Assembly: GCA_033182465.1 (NCBI GenBank)
Contig: CP137326.1
Coordinates: 1,643,501 to 1,707,500 of the forward strand
Reading direction: 5' to 3'
Length of the DNA stretch: 64,000 nt
Source of the DNA: Sanghuangporus weigelae
Lineage: Eukaryota > Basidiomycota > Agaricomycetes > Hymenochaetales > Hymenochaetaceae
Shown: positions 1 to 12,985 of the stretch, piece after piece
How the letters are laid out: each line of letters begins with the position of its first letter
How positions within the stretch are numbered: position 1 is the stretch's first letter
The notes under the pieces: model-generated
Told to the model about the DNA's origin: nothing
The model's input: only the letters and a program-made list of their open reading frames with translations
Databases searched by the model: none
Translations under genes and position numbers: made by a program

Positions 1-1852
1 GAATAGGATAGGAATCTTCGTCAGTTAACAGAGTCGATGATCTCTTCCGACTCTGTACCATTTGAAACTTAAAGACAATTTTTCAGCAGAGGCGATCAGT
101 TCACTCAGGTTCGTCTCTATTTGCCTTACAGTATTGTGCAACTATTCTGACATCATCTATTCATTATAATCACGGCGGAACGGAGGAAAGCTACGTAGGG
201 CAGTTAATTATAAAAAAGAACTTTGTTTCAGATCCAGTCTCCTTGCGTCAACCACTCGTCCGAGGAGTTCTAAATTCAATATTGCGCATTGATATGAGCA
301 ATGACGCAGCCGCGGGGCGAGCGGCTTGAGGCATTTTCTTGCAGGCTATATCATTGCTAAACGCAAACAATATATTTTCAGACAGTGGTAGAATCCAAGA
401 TACGCTGCACGGAGAGTGACGGAATACGGAGGATATCATCAATATTCGGAGCTACTTCCGAAGCTACAAGACGAGGATCCAAATCTATACCGGCCACTCT
501 GACTGCAGCGACCTATGTCTAAGGAAAAACGAAATACTACGGCAGACACAACTGGCACATTTGATTGCCTCTTCGCGCGATAAACTCTGACACCTCTGTG
601 CCGCGAACAGCACGATATCTTTCTGATCCTGAAAGCATCTCGAAGCCCGAACCCGAGAAAGACGGAGATACAATCTAAGAGAAGGCTGTTTCCTGCTCTG
701 CACGCTAGAAGAGGGGGAGGTGCGAATTCGCGCATGGTATTTCCTCCTGCTTAATATCAACAGCCTACAGCGGGACGGACTCCGGGAATGAATCAGTGAC
801 AGCATTCTTACCAATGAAAAAATTCTTGAGATCTACTGAAAATAAATGTCGCGGCTTCGTGAACCCTTGCAATCAGTCGAGTCAAGCGAGTTTATTACCT
901 GAGTCATGAGTACAACAAGAACTCTTTACCTCGAAGGACGTATCAGTCCGAAATTAAGCCGCCCGTTAGTCATGTATGTTCCGTGTCGCACATCCCTTAC
1001 TTCGAGAGCAACAGGCGAGCGGTTCAGAACCACGAGAGACACCAGTAAAAAGGAAGTAAACCATGTGTAGATCCACCAGACGAAGAACGCCTGAGAACAA
1101 GCTTATTCCAGATGTTAATATTGATGGGGGGAAGTAAACGGTGTGTATAATGAAGATAGGAAGGGGCAGGTTCTTCTGAGGAGGGGCACATTGTATTGAT
1201 GGGTAAAAGGGGATAAACTTCTATATGAAGTGGGTGACTGGGATTTACATATCGGATTCTCTTGCCATATAGCACCCTAACCACACTGAGATCCCGTATT
1301 CCTTTCAGCCAACGCATTGCTATAATTTCATTGTAGCCACAAAAAGGCTCAGGTTAAAAAGAATCGGACTCGTTCTCTCTTCGTGCTTTCGCCACGTGGG
1401 ATTTTCAAGCGAGAAGGTAGGGCCACGTACCCCTTTAGTGGCATGTGAACAACCTTACCTTACAAGGACAGTTACCTAATGGAACAGGCTAAAGACCGAA
1501 GTTTATTTTATTCAGATGTACGCTATCTATACTACGTTATCGTTGACTAGTCAACCTATTTCTCTTGAAAAAGGTCAATAAAGCCACGCCATCGGAACGC
1601 CGCGCAAACCACAAGGCCTTACAAAAGTGAACGAAAATGAAAATAATCGTTAATTCGCTGAGCTGGGAAAGAAGAAGTCGAAATGAATAAGAAGTTGGGC
1701 TGAAACTGATACCCGACTTGACCGCCGCCTTACATCATCCTCAATGTCCGTTCGACCCAAAGTTACAATAACGAATTGAACTGGAATAGATGGTGCGGAA
1801 GGCCACGAAGGAAAGTATGGAGCTCCGCAATTCACTGAGCGACTTCACCGCT
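1..1852. other. Region without a recognised gene
   Basis: I found no reading frame in this stretch that resembles a known protein or keeps splice sites in a sensible order. The open frames on the minus strand are short, overlap each other and carry no motif. It lies downstream of the ABCG transporter gene, so its right end should hold that gene's 3' untranslated region and polyadenylation signal, but I cannot place them. A distal exon of a gene outside the window cannot be excluded. Confidence 0.4.
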
Positions 1853-4800
1853 TCACCGCTTCTTGAAGACGAGAATGACGTAGAGCAGGACGCGATATGT
1901 CAATGCGATGAGCAAAAGGATCACTGCGTAAAGGTCGAAGCTTATCCCGCGAATGTCCAAAGCCTGTAATAGCGCGAAGTCGAGTCGGAGTCGATCCATC
2001 GATAGAAGAGGGATTAAGTTGTGTTCATAGAGCGCACATAGCAGTTTTCCAAGATTATAGTTGTCGGTGGTGGTCAGGAAGAAGAAGAGGAGGTCAAAAA
2101 AAGAGAGATGCAGCCAAGTTATTGAGAAGAAGCAGATGAGGACGGATATAGAAGCGGAAGCGGAATGATTTCGTTGAGCGCGATGTTTTGACAGAACGAA
2201 AACACGTTCGTGAAGAACCAACGGCCGTAAGCAATATGGTCGCGACCGAGTGACAGGTGAGTGAAAGAAGCAAGGCGAGCCATCGGCGGAGGTTCGCGAA
2301 CGAGCGTGCGTGTACATCACCAAACAAATCCACAAAAACCGAACCAAGCCCGATTATCATATCATGTATATGTATCAGGGACGAAGCGGACGAGGCGAAG
2401 ACAGCGGAACAACCATGTATCAGTGGACCGACATTTGCATCATGAGATGGGCGCGGTGGGAGAAATGGTACACCAGAAGCCAGACGAGGAACGATCGAAA
2501 TCCGTTTTCGTGTCGTAAAGGTCCATCATATGGTATAAAAATAACGTCGATAGAAATAATGATAAACATTAGAGTTATCAAGGTCCCGAAAGGTAATCGA
2601 TGAACACTAGAATTTTCGTACCTCTAAAACGTCATCCCCCGCAATTGCACATTGACCCTGGGCGACGAGAGAACTGGGGTAGTCGCAAAAGCAGCTGCCA
2701 TCATTCTGCTCTGCACACGTCAGTATGATACCGTGGAAGTCATTAAACACAAGCAAGTTAAACGCGTATGTCTAAATATAAATCAGTCAACTTCTTATTA
2801 TTCAATGAATGAAGAGAGAGAAAAGCTAGTCCAAACCTGATAGTCGATCCAATGTGCCCAATAGTACCAGAAACGCGGAAGGTTCATGGCACGGATGAAA
2901 TAGCCTCCAACGCACTTTTTGTGTTCGAGGAACACGTTTGTTACGTGCGTCAGAAAATAAGTCCAGTCAGTGATTGAGAGAGAATAAAAGCTACCGACCA
3001 TCCAGAAGCCATTTAGGAAAGATGCGATAGCAAGCGATGCCACAAAGATCGGGATGATTGCAGCGACCATCGCGGACTACGAAAATAGAGTCAACCCCAG
3101 TTCAGGAATCTCATTGCGCCTCGGAGGTCTCGAGGGAGCGTATCAAGAAAGGAGAAAAAGAAAAAGGAAGTCGTACCTGGGATTCCGCCGCATAGACAGC
3201 AAGGAACAGAACTCCGAGGAACTTGAAGAAGTGGTCTGCTCCAGGGTTAAGGCCGATGCTCCAGTAGCAAAGCACGGCAAAGAGCAGAGAACACAAGAAT
3301 AGATACGGGAGCGTTACGATCGAATTCGCCAGGACGTACGCAGCCGGTCCGTACAACCCATTCATACGCTCCCGTACGAAAACGAGTCGCTCTTCGAGGA
3401 AAGCTGGGATACCTGCTACGCTCATGAACCCGAGGAAAGCCACGGAATAGAAATGCACGCTGAGTCGATCGTTCTGGCCCGATTGCGCATCATACACGCG
3501 CCCCGAGGAGAGGGGATCAATACAAAAGCAAAGAGAAAAAAAAGGTTCGACGACGTCACAACGCCAACAGTGGGAGAGACAGAGACGAGATTCGTTTCGT
3601 TAGAACAACTACTAATAGATCCGAAAATAAAATCATTGAATACAACGTACTATTTTTGCAGACGTCTGAGCGAGATTGACCCACACAGTCGCCAATAGAA
3701 CGCCCATGCCCACTGCGAAATGACGTAGGTGTATAGGTGTATCAAGAGCATCAGGCATCGCGAGAGAAAAACAATGATGTCAGAGACCGACAAGTATATT
3801 TCGATCACATAGTTTAGAATCGGCCCGAAGTAGAGAAGGTAAAGAAAAGCAATGAAATGCTTACAATACATTCCGATTCTCACGCCGTAGGCAAGCAAGT
3901 TACGCGAGTAATTGATCGCATTTCGCTCCATTAGAATGAAAGTCTGGTGCACACCGCGGTGGAGGTTCCCCCAAATGGATCGACGCTCTTCACCAACTGG
4001 ATTTTGCGGCTCCTTTGCGATAGCCACGCCGCCTTCGAATTTCGCGGTGAGGTGAGGCATGTGTTCATCTTGATGGACCTGAGCGTAAGCTTCCCAGCAC
4101 TCTGCGAGCTCGCGGGCGCGCATTTCGCGCTGTGCAGCGTCGCGGATGAAATCGGTGCTCGTAACATCGAGCGCGTGGTCAGCCGGGTTCGCATGGAGCG
4201 GCACCGGATGAGAAAGACCTTTGTCCAGATACTTCGACAACAGATCTGAAGGAAATAGAAAGAGAGATACTATCAGTTTCAGTTGGAGATGGAAACAAAT
4301 TTAAAAATCGGATTATTTCGTTCCCCTTACCGATCGGGCCGAAGTAGACAGTGCGACCCTGCGCAAGAAGGAGCAGCTTGTCGAAGAGCGCAAACGACTC
4401 CCAGTTTGGCTGATGAATACTCGCAATGACGATCATACCATGCTGCTCAGCGACTCTCTTCACTATAATAATCATTTGAAATAGTTATAATTAGCATTTT
4501 TGACGGGGAAGGATGGCGATGATGCAGTAAAGATAACGAGTTTTCTTCCTGTAGATTACCCAGGCGATACAATAGAGAAAAAGAACGGGACGTACCGGCT
4601 TGGAGGACTTCATAGCTCGCCCGACTGTCGAGGCCACTGGTCGGTTCGTCGAGAAGCAGTATCTTCGGCATCGTGACGAGCCCCGCGCCGAGCGTGACGC
4701 GACGCTTTTGGCCACCTGAGATACCTCGCTGGATAACGTTACCAATCCGGTTACGGCGTACATCCGTGAGGCCGAGTTCTGTGATGACGCGTTCGACGCG

Positions 4801-5480
4801 TTCATGAATTACTTGCTTCGGTGTAGAAGGGTCCAAGCTACGATATTATTTGGGGTTTAGAGTTAGAGGGTTCCGGGGAACGATGAAAGGGTATCTATGA
4901 AAACTCCACCTTAGACGCGCAGCGAAGGTGATAGTTTCTTGGACCGTGAGCACGCCAAGCAGCGCGTCGTCTTGTTCGACGTATGCTGCAAGTTCCTTCA
5001 TACTAATGCGATCATGTCCGTTCACGGCAACCTGAGAACACCCATTTAATTCACGTCTAGCCAAACGCCGCAAGTTTATAGAATGGAAACTGACCTTTCC
5101 CTGGGTGGCCGGAGTACGCTTGGACAGAACATCCAATATGGTCGACTTTCCGGCTCCAGAGGGGCCCATCACTGCATGCGTTGATTCACCCAATGTAATG
5201 ATATCATCACAATGCTATTGCCTACCAGCAAGCATCTCTCCAGAAGCAACTGAGCCGGAAACATTGGTCAGGATAGGTTTTCCCTTGATTGAATGCGAGA
5301 TGTTCTCCCATTCAAGGACCAGATGCTCGAGTGGCTTCTGCGCCTAAAAATATCCGGAATCCGCGGTTAGCTCCGTCGCAAAGGAATGAAAGGAAGGAAG
5401 AGCGGCCCTTGGGATATCTAAAGCTCTAAAAGGAAACTTACTTCGACGTCGGTTGGATGAAGAGGGACGAAAGTCTGCAT
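1853..5480 (-). CDS. ABCG-type half-transporter (NBD-TMD)
   Basis: This is an ATP-driven exporter of the ABCG (White/PDR-half) group, with an N-terminal nucleotide-binding domain and a C-terminal membrane domain. The first coding exon (5480-5442) reads MQTFVPLHPTDVE. The next (from 5343) leads into MLA, and a spliced join gives Walker A, MLAVMGPSGAGKST, at 5171 onward. Further on are the signature QRGISGGQKRRV, Walker B with LLLDEPTSGLD (about 4,640-4,740) and the H-loop SIHQPNWESF (about 4,400). Membrane segments follow between about 4,250 and 2,850, with ERLVFVRERMNGLYGP at about 3,370 and FWYYWAHWIDYQ at about 2,850. A Cys-rich loop (CAEQNDGSCFCDYPSS) precedes the last helix. The final exon (1963-1853) ends in VFKKR and TGA. 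Most introns are short, but the last one, 2621-1964, is 658 nt. The substrate cannot be inferred; the related fungal proteins handle lipids, sterols or toxic compounds. Family assignment is firm, individual internal exon borders less so. Confidence 0.9.
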
Positions 5481-6259
5481 GGTCATCGTTGCGAGTGATG
5501 GAGGGGGACAGAACGGTGGCGTCTAAATTTGTGAGAATTGATAATTGGCACATCTCTGCCCGCATAAGTACCCCAAGAATCAACCTAGCCCTCGATAGAC
5601 CAAACAAGTTTGTCAGACGAAATCATAGAGATTGAATACTTCACGTGACCAGGCATGATGCCAAAGCCAAAGACCACAGGATAAGGGTTAGGTGAAGATC
5701 AGAGCCAGTTGAAATCTGAAGATGTCACGGTTCATCACGTGAAGGAACAGCAGAGCGACAAGCTGGACAACCGCTGAGGATCTAGAACTGTTCCGTGGGC
5801 GTACATAGGGACTTGATCGAAGAGAAGAGAGTGATCGGATGGATAGTCAGCTTTGCATCTGTAACAAATAGTCGACAGGAGAAAGGGGGATGAACGAAAT
5901 AAGAGCTGGCAGACAGATGCATTGATTGAAAGGCGCTTTAGTGATGCGTTCTATGTTGAGTTTACAAGATATGCCATTTTCGAGCCAAGACGGAATGAGA
6001 GTTGAAAGGGAAAATTGGACCAGCCAAATAAGGCAAGACGAGACTCGAGAGTCGACCCTGAAGTTGATAACGTGGGAATAGACCCTGATAGAGCGAGCCG
6101 ACGCGACCATTACGGCCACTCATCCAAATACGTGCCCTTCCATAAGGAGGGGATGGAAACGTCAGAGGACGCTGTACGACCGGAGACCTCGGAGATTAGG
6201 GAAAATATGAAAATGATGAAAATGAATGAAAATTGCGTGGGTAAATTGGACATTGCTTC

Positions 6260-6282
6260 GGACACGGACACGGACACGAACA
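6260..6282. repeat. Short tandem hexamer repeat
   Basis: About four copies of the hexamer ACGGAC (GGACAC in another phase) occur here, followed by degenerate copies up to about 6,325. It lies in non-coding DNA between two divergent promoters. Open frames crossing it are a by-product of the repeat. Confidence 0.7.
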
Positions 6283-6431
6283 CAGGCGCAGACACAGAGC
6301 GGACACCAGACGTAGACACGGACCGAAGAGTAGAAGGGAGGAAGCAATAGTAGCACCAGCAGCAGTAATAGCTCTGCTTCTCGTCACAAAAGAGATGTGT
6401 ATCTTGGATGCTCCTGCCTAACTTTACTTTC

Positions 6432-6460
6432 CCTTCCTTCCTTCCTTCCTTCCTTCCTTT
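6432..6460. repeat. (CCTT)n microsatellite
   Basis: Seven CCTT units in a row lie in the region upstream of the transcription factor gene at 6,744. The tract is likely length-variable between strains. It is about 285 bp upstream of the ATG, so it may fall in the promoter or 5' leader. Confidence 0.85.
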
Positions 6461-6743
6461 GATCAACCGACCGAGGATTGGATTCCTTCCCGCCAGTCTA
6501 CTCTTGCACATCTACTAACTCTCCTCATCCTCATCCTTCCCCTTATTTCATCTACACCACGGTCTCCGTGGCGGTCCTGCTCTCCTATCATCTCTCCTTC
6601 TCCGCCTGTTCCGTCGTCCGTCCCTTCCACTCATAGAAATATCTCCATCCATATATCTTGCTCACCACAATCAGCTCGCTCTCCCGCCCACCGCGCTCTC
6701 TTCAGGTACTCTGACCCGGGGATTGCAGTCTTCTCCTCTACCA

Positions 6744-9700
6744 ATGTCTCCCTCTCCATCATCCGACCAATTCTCCCATCATCCGGCGAAACACAGATCG
6801 CCTGAGCACGGTGATGAACATGACCATGAGCACCAGCCAAATAGTGGTTCGACGCGTCCTCCCACAAAGAGAGCGCGCAAAGCTATCAACTGTGCTCCTT
6901 GTCGTACTAGCAAACTGAAATGTGACAAGTCTGTCTACTCAATTGTTCACGTCTGTCTGTTATCCTGACAATAACCCCGTAGAGCTCGACCGTGTTCATC
7001 ATGTATACTCAGAGGTAAAGATGTCTGTCAGACAGGTAGAGCATTCTTCTCTGACAAGTAGTTTATTCTTCAAGGTACCGCTCCGCAATGCTACAGCGAC
7101 GCCAAAGACGAAAATGGTCATCGGTAAGCTCTCTTCGTCTGTACTTTTGATAATCTTGAACTCAATAAACTTTAAATCTTAGGCGCAACGGTATTGATCC
7201 GCATAACGAAATTGCCCGTATACGCCAGTCAGTCGCGACACTTGAAGCGTATGTTATCCGCGGTGTAGCTGCACGTGCGGCAGACGCGAGCGCGTCATCT
7301 GCCAAATCTTCAAGACGCGAAGCTACGAGCTCCCAATTACACAACTCCGTCAAACAGGAACCCGACCCAGATGCGCTGGCAGTGCCCGGCATGCTCGCCG
7401 AGCGCGGCAGAGGTGGCTTCTATGCTGGCCCGACTTCGACAGCCACGCTTCTGTATTCGCTTAAGAATGACGCCCGCGATGGAAACGACGAGACCGATCG
7501 TGGGTCCACCGGTGACTCGGAAGCGGACGACGCACCGACGGATATCTCACGTGGATTCGACGACGACCTTCTAGCGCAGCTGCCCGCGATCCACGTCATT
7601 GACGGGCTTGTCGACTATTATCTCAATTTTTGCAATTGGATGTACCGACATGTCTATCCGCCCACCTTCACTGCGTCTTGGAACCGCTTCAAGGAATGCG
7701 CGTCAGCAGACCGACTCATGCTCGCGACTCTCGCTGTTGTTATGGCTGTTGCGGTGCGATACTTACCCGAACAGCATGCTTTGCTGTCAGCGCTTCCAGG
7801 CGTATCACGCGAGGTCAGTCGTCATTCTCGATTCGTCTTTACGGAGATATCCGTTCTAATTTAATTAATTATAGGATATTGGTGAGCGTTTCTACATGGT
7901 AGGATGCGAGGCGCTCGCAAGATATCGAGCAGAGAGCCGCCAGCTCTCACTCGAACTTGTCGAATTGCTGCTCATCCGCACGCATTACCTTACTCTCTCG
8001 AAGAACGAGAGCGAAGAAATCTGGTCTATTCGCGGTGAACTTGTCAGTATCGGAACGGCCATGGGTCTACATCGCGATCCCGATAAGTGGCGCATGCATC
8101 GCGAGGTGGCAGAACGCCGCCGATGGGCATGGTGGCATATCCTTTTGCTCGAACGGTTAGTCCTTGATTGAGAATCCGTTTTGGTTAGCAACTGCAACTG
8201 ACGCCCTAAAAAATTTGTAATTTAGATGGCAGTGCTTCCTTTTCGGTCGTCCCCTATCCATCGCTGGCCATCACTTTGATACACGTATGCCGTCCCACGT
8301 TGACACCAGTATCGACAAAACCGGCCGCCTGTTCTTACCAAACATCTACATGTTCAAGCTGGCAGATATTTTGGGGGATATAGTCGATGACGCGGTATCA
8401 ATCAGGCCAGTGCCGTACTCGCGTGTCCTTGAACACGATAAGGACCTCGTTGAGTGGATGGATGATCTGCCAAGAGAGCTTGACTGTAAGTCTATCTTCT
8501 TTGATGTGCAGTTCCTAATTTGGAAATAACATACTGACGCCACATTTCGCAACATCGCATAGTGGATGAGTACCGTCTCGCACGTTCGCTCGCCAGCCCC
8601 GACCCGGCGGATATGCGTCTTGGCGTTCTCAGCGTAATGTACGTCGCACTTCCGCTACCGTCCGCAAAGCTTCTCTTCGATTCTTAGTTTCCACCCAACT
8701 TATGTTGTCTATCTTACAGAATCCGTACAAGCTACTATCATATCCGATTCACGCTGCACCGCCCGTATGCTGCTGCTGCACACGACACGCATCCCACGCA
8801 GAGTGCTTCTTCGTCAGGGAAGAATGCGAACACGACCGTGAACACCGAACACCATGCGCGTATGGCGCAATCGTTAGACACCGCTGCGAGCGCAGCAGAC
8901 AAGCTTATTCAACTCGTAGCGCAGGCTCGGCCTGAAGTGCTCGGGAACGGGAATGGTGCATCGTTCGCGGTCTCTGCGCATGTGCATTGGGGTCCATTCC
9001 ATTGCTTCTCGGCGGCAATGTTCTTCTCACTTCAGCTTGTCGCGGACCCGAACCAGCCTGGTGCAAGTCTGTTTCGCGCAAATATTCGTCGGGTGCTTGA
9101 TTTGCTGAGCATGTCGCGCGGCGTTGCGATCGCGGATAAGGCGAGCGATATGCTGCTTGCACTGCGTCCCTTGTATGATCCCGAAGTTGAGGACGAAGAA
9201 CTACGCGGGAGATCGAAAGAAAATGTCATTGCGCTTGTCAAGAGTCTCGCCTTCCCTTATCATGACTCGATGGCCAACCACGGGCATGGCGCGCGATCAC
9301 ATCACGCAGACTCTCCGTGCAGCTCGGGGCACCCAACTTCGCCGACGGCGTTACGTGCGACCGGCGCTTCTGGCACATCTTCCCCAGGCGGGACGGCGCT
9401 CATGCCATTAATGTCACCCACTATCCCGCGTTCGAATGGACACACCGGCCTGACACCTGCCCCACCTTACTCGCGCAGCGCCTCGCAAGCGCAGCTCGCA
9501 GACATCCTTGCGCCCAGCCACACTAGCAGTAGTACAGCCACCCCGCCCTCAAATGGAAGCGCCCAAGATTATTCTGCTTACGCTGCACAGAATGGTTCTT
9601 CCACGAGGGCAGCGGCAAATGGGCTCCGCCCGACGCCTACGTTCCCGCTTCCTACTTCCGCTGGTGGCGCTTTTGCAGCACACCCCTCCGCTCCGGGCGC

Positions 9701-9809
9701 AGATAACGTATCCATGTGGGGTGCTTCGGTGGGGTTCGGACAGGGCGAGTGGACGCGTTTCCTGGACGTCCTCGAGCGCACTGAGACTTCCGGACTGATG
9801 ACCTCTTGA
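6744..9809 (+). CDS. Zn2Cys6 fungal transcription factor
   Basis: This is a fungal binuclear zinc cluster regulator expected to bind DNA in the nucleus. The ATG at 6,744 was chosen because it is the first ATG of the open frame. Eight exons join cleanly: 6744-6928, 6983-7035, 7075-7123, 7183-7813, 7875-8155, 8226-8485, 8563-8638 and 8720-9809. The zinc cluster begins with CAPCRTSKLKC; after a splice come the next two cysteines (RPCSSC), and the sixth is in GKDVC. That gives all six cysteines in CX2CX6CX5CX2CX7C spacing, preceded by a basic stretch (PPTKRARKAINC). The middle region, from about 7,580 to 9,200, matches the fungal-specific regulatory domain (for example MGLHRDPDKW, and YYHIRFTLHRP after splicing). 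The C-terminus is rich in Ser, Pro, Ala and Thr. The target pathway cannot be read from the sequence. The ABCG exporter gene is its divergent neighbour, which may be coincidence. Confidence 0.92.
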
Positions 9810-12800
9810 AAATTTCTAACTTCTTTCTCATCGTCGCTGTGTCACCATCATCTGTCTGTTTGCCGCATTGATCCCCTCTCTGCTGATTTTATTTCCTGTT
9901 CTGTTTTGCCTTCTGTATCCATCCAATATCTATCATACTACTAGTCATTCTGTGCTCTCGCAATGCTTTCTCTTGATATCATTTTGGAGACGGGTCTGCA
10001 CGTGTATAGCGACTGCTAGAGCAAAGTGTAACATTTTAATACTATTATCTCGTCTATCACTAGCCTCAGGGGAGTACGGTCGACTGTACAAATGCTCATG
10101 TCTGCTCTCATGTAGGTCCTCATTTTCATGTAAGCAACGACAAAAGCGGCCCTCTTACACAAGCAGATTTGTGGTCAGGTTTCGTTTTGCGCATTTTGCA
10201 ATCCACCGTCAGTATTGGGTGGCTCCTCGCGGTGACCAAAGATCCATCATGCTTCCCCCCAGTACCTCGAGTTCCAAGAGAACAAAGTAACAAGGGTCAT
10301 CACACGGATTTCTTTCTCCACTCAAATCCAGAGAATGCATTGGTAAATGCTTTGGGGGTGCTTCTTTCTTCTTGGAGCTTCGTCAGTTCTTTATCTACGC
10401 CCCCAAGTACGCCATCTCCTTGGGTCCAAGGTCATGGTTCTCAATCTTAGAAAGAACATGTATATATTCTCATCTGCCTTTATTGCTTGATGGGGAACGA
10501 ATTTTGCTTCCGTGCGGTACTTCTTCTCTTACCATTTGCGTCGCCTGCACCACTCTGACCTTCCTTACGAGATATGCTCAGGTGATAAGGACGTTACGAA
10601 GAGAACAGAACTTCTGTGACCACAGTTTGAGTTGTTCGATCGACGCTTAGCATGCCAGATAAGTCGATGTGAGCGGACAGCCACGTTCCGCTCCGTCTCT
10701 GACTCTATTTGTTTATCCGACTTTCAGCTCGGCATTCCCACTCCCTCTCGAGAGAAGTCGCCCAAGGTGTTTCTTATTCAATGATCAGCGGCCATCAATC
10801 GCAGACTTTCATTAAGCAAATCAGCGTAGCTAAGTCTTGGCACCTTCTATTAAGGTGGAATCCCAGTCCCGACACCCGAGTCCGATGCAGATTTTGGTTT
10901 TGTTTTCTTGCTCTCCGTGCCCGGCGCCTTTGGGAATTCCAGGCCAGGGGCGTCTACTTTCCACCTATCAGGGGCCACTGAGGCACATGTATACTCCTTA
11001 CTCGAAGACTTCGTGCTACGTACTCGGATACTTTCCCAACTGCCTTCTAGAGGCAGGACCAAGGAAACCGTTCGGTAAAATTGAATTAGAGAATAACCTG
11101 CGTAAAGTTGGTGATACCGATAGGAAATTAGGAATACACAGATCTAGCGGCCCGATCTGAGTATTGATTACAGAGGAACTAGCGGAATGCTTAACGCGAA
11201 GTCGATGGTATGCATTGTCATTGGTATTTCCTGCTATTCAGCGGGGGCCTGACCCGACCCGGGCATTATTAAACTTCTCTTAGACAAAAATCGCACTACC
11301 CTGCGATTTACGAAAACTGGCACGGGAAACGGTCGCCATCTTTGCACTGTACGGTCGTGGTTTTCTCATGGCGACTCCGTGAGTCCACGTGTGGCTTGTT
11401 GAAATAGCGACATATCTACTAGGTGTAGCTCCGTTTGAATCGTCCATCAGCCTTGAAATGCTGATGCTAACCGTCTCGCTCGTCAAATGAATCGATTTAT
11501 GATTTCAGTCTCTTTCCTATTAGTCTCGATGCAGGATTCGAGCGCGTTGTTATCGGACTTCGGTCAGTATCGCTTCTGTCTTGGCCTGGCGCTTCTAGAG
11601 CTTGGAGCACGTACCGGGATCATTTAATGGTGGACCCTAATCTTGTCCGTCCCATGCAGAAAGCATCATCTGGATACTCATGATCAGCAGTTCGCATATG
11701 GGTAATTACCGCTACCCTGGTTGGTGCACTAGAGGGAACTCTCGTAAATGTGTTCTAATCGTGGTGGATATTCTCTAGCTACATTATTCACTTTGAGGCT
11801 TGAGCTTGCCGTCAATTTGCAAAAGGCTCTTATCTTTCTCCGAAAGGCCACTATTATTTGGAGAAGAGCATTGTTTACCTCGTTATCGATCAAGTCGTGG
11901 GAGGACGCTTTCTTGTATGCACGAATGCTGAACCATTAGCTTGGCTATTGCGCCTAAAAACGCTCATGGAATAATTACGGCAGTCCCGCAAAGACTTGAG
12001 CCTTCCTATTGACACACCATCCTTTACGGTTCCTATCTTAGTACTATGGCCAGTGCGTTGGTTTACAATAGCTTGAGGAGTGAGGACATGTCCGCACCAA
12101 CGCCGTCCATGATGGCTAATCCCACGTCTCCATCGCTTAGTGATAGCGGAAGGGCGCATCCTTCCCGCGAGACTCCGTATGCCGGCATTGATCAGAACTT
12201 ATCTACACCTTCAACAGAGTTTGGACTGATCTGAGGACCTGGCTCGGAAAACGGTGGTCCTGCACGTATCTCTAACGGAAAGATCCAAGAAATGAAACCT
12301 GGCCCACACGTTCGCGTGACAATCAATCTCCTGAGATCATTTCCGTTGCATTTCGCCTTCTGTTTGTATACGAGTATTTCAATCTTTTCCTAGAACGCCT
12401 CCTATTTCTCGGAAGCTCATTATTATCCGATGCACAAAAACCTACTGCACTGCATTCTGTTTGTACGCGAATTGGTTGTGGTTATTTCTCTGGAACCAGT
12501 ATTGATGCATTTCTTTTCTTGGTAAGTATTGCCCAACGAAAGGATGAAAGCAGAGCCAAATATGGAGGACAATCCACTGTTATTATCATTAATGTCGCCT
12601 TTGATGGATTATTTGATGCCGGAGCGACTGTAAGCCGAATTGAGTTTGATAAGATGTTCCTTCCCATTCATCTAGCTTTCTTTGCTACCCACGTATAATT
12701 TGGTTTGATATGAAAGGCCGGATATGCTGCCTAGTAATGCCGAGAGCGTAGCATGTAGCAGGAAATTATAAGTGGGCCACTTATGGTATGGACGACCATT

Positions 12801-12985
12801 GGACCTATTCGGAATCGGAATCGTCGTAACATCCGTCGGGCACGTGATCGCGTAACCCGTGCTGACTGCGGACTTGGAGGAAGCCTCTTCACCACAATTA
12901 ATCGTCCCAAAGAGTTTCGAGCAAGATAGATGGCCGTTACCGAGCCCCCGTAGATTTCACTGCTTGCTTTTACTCTTTCATCTAG
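9810..12985. other. Long region without a recognised gene
   Basis: These 3.2 kb hold no ORF with a domain I recognise and no repeat shared with the rest of the window. The first few hundred bases are probably the 3' end of the transcription factor transcript. The longest stop-free stretch is 12,276-12,695 (+), 140 codons without an early ATG; see the rejected items. A decayed gene or a non-coding RNA is possible but unsupported. Confidence 0.4.

Larger units (their letters stand above)
5481..6743. other. Divergent intergenic region between ABCG gene and Zn2Cys6 gene
   Basis: This 1.26-kb stretch separates two divergently transcribed genes, so it should hold both promoters. I see no protein with a recognisable domain. 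The reading frames over 6,015-6,511 arise from simple repeats (see the two repeat entries) and look spurious. The pyrimidine-rich tract just upstream of 6,744 is typical of fungal transcription start regions. Confidence 0.5.

Noticed and set aside
12276-12695. Stop-free stretch of 140 codons on the plus strand, ending with KMFLPIHLAFFATHV
   Set aside because: It has no ATG near its start, no recognised motif, an overlapping open frame on the other strand, and its length is not surprising in several kb read in six frames. It could be a stray exon, but I cannot support it.
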